Shown here in pieces: positions 63,666-64,000 of a stretch of 64,000 bases of DNA (position 1 is its first letter; each line of letters starts with the position of its first letter). The notes beneath the pieces were generated by a model. It searched no databases, was not told the DNA's origin, and was given only the letters and a program-made list of their open reading frames with translations. The translations under genes and the position numbers were made by a program. This DNA comes from Hirsutella rhossiliensis (taxonomy: Eukaryota; Ascomycota; Sordariomycetes; Hypocreales; Ophiocordycipitaceae), in the NCBI RefSeq assembly GCF_020360975.1, contig NW_025408668.1, forward strand, positions 558,001 to 622,000. Reading direction: 5' to 3'.

Positions 63666-64000
63666 GACGTTTAAGTCATAGCAAATGTTAGTACATAGCA
63701 AGTAACGCTCAGGTAAGAGAGCCACAGTACATTTTGCTGTCGTTTTACAAACGGGACGACATGCCTAGAGTAAGATGGTGATTGGATATTTTGTGCATAA
63801 TAAGGTTACACCATCATCGCCTTGAGGTTGGGCTACAGTTGATATGATGACTTGCATATATGAGGCATATGAGCTTCCTCCACATGAAAACGGCCCTGGT
63901 CAGAGTAGGGTGGGTGGAATGGCACGTCTTCAACTGGTCAATGCGGTTGGCTCACAGTTACGATGCCATCCAGCATCTCGGCATCACCAGCAGTGCATAC
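63666..64000 (-). repeat. Repeat R, copy c (inverted), runs off right edge
   Basis: Reverse complement of R right halves: matches 49010-49235 (TCATATGCCTCATATATG, GGCAATGATGGTGTAACC with small changes) and, nearer to M2, the M1 promoter side of copy b. It ends at GTATGCACTGCTGG, the very site where hAT-B is inserted in copy a, here unoccupied. Together with M2 it forms the second arm of the inverted duplication. Confidence 0.85.

Noticed and set aside
1..64000. RIP-type mutation as the main cause of decay
   Set aside because: RIP should give many TAA/TAG stops from C-to-T changes and AT-rich repeats; breaks here are mostly frameshifts with few stops. Not quantified, so mild RIP cannot be excluded.
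1..64000. tRNA, rRNA, CRISPR arrays, telomeric repeats
   Set aside because: No GTTCRANNC-type tRNA arm with matching acceptor, no TTAGGG array and no regularly spaced direct repeats with unique spacers were seen. The initiator-tRNA-like sequence at 53544-53566 is a primer site, not a gene.

Overview
This window looks like repeat-rich accessory DNA of a filamentous ascomycete (Pezizomycotina, perhaps Sordariomycetes; that rank is inference). The signs are short GT-AG introns (46-86 nt, several with CTGAC or CTAAC-like branch sites), a DUF3295-type fungal protein, a fungal bZIP factor, fungal kinase-like proteins, and a transposon load of Helitron, hAT, Ty3/gypsy and Ty1/copia type. I see no rRNA, tRNA, CRISPR or bacterial-style operon.

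Layout. 1-2.1 kb: a Ty3/gypsy Gag fragment cut by the window edge. 2.1-7.0 kb (-): Helitron-1, decayed. 7.4-8.1 kb: hAT remnant. 8.3-10.1 kb (-): integrase-core (DDE) transposase, broken. 11.3-13.2 kb (-): hAT transposase, broken. 14.6-15.5 kb: a spliced gene with a chromo-like C terminus. 16.6-18.8 kb (-): a large kinase-like gene with a PD-(D/E)XK-like N-terminal half. 19.5-20.7 kb: an intact orphan gene. 21.7-34.2 kb (-): Helitron-2, split by a complete Ty3/gypsy chromovirus (26,469-32,583) with 5-bp target duplications. 34.5-37.0 kb: decayed unknown coding DNA. 38.0-38.6 kb: a 120-bp direct repeat. 38.8-43.6 kb: 5' and 3' scraps of a third Helitron around an almost intact hAT transposase gene. 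43.8-45.2 kb (-): an intact small kinase and a 71-aa cysteine-rich protein. 45.7-54.0 kb: two tandem copies of a repeat ('R'), one carrying a complete hAT (45,924-49,009, 8-bp TSD), the other a copia element (49,555-53,835) that lacks RNase H. 54.2-64 kb: a duplicated gene cluster of membrane protein (M), DUF3295 protein (D) and an unknown nuclear-like protein (E), with M1 and M2 plus their upstream R sequence forming the arms of an inverted duplication, and a bZIP gene fused to a third E copy.

Two themes run through the region. First, insertions can be dated relative to each other: gypsy into Helitron-2, hAT-B and copia into R copies, hAT-C upstream of E1, each with target duplications and, for the last three, a related empty site elsewhere in the window. 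Second, most coding breaks are single-base shifts, and several fall in short homopolymers; the LTR pairs also differ only in homopolymer length. Part of the apparent pseudogenization may therefore be assembly error.

How genes may work together: only the D-E pair (tail to tail, 3' ends overlapping or 12 bp apart) and the M-D-E-bZIP neighbourhood look like a co-inherited cassette. The rest is a nested transposon landscape with a few host or host-like genes between.
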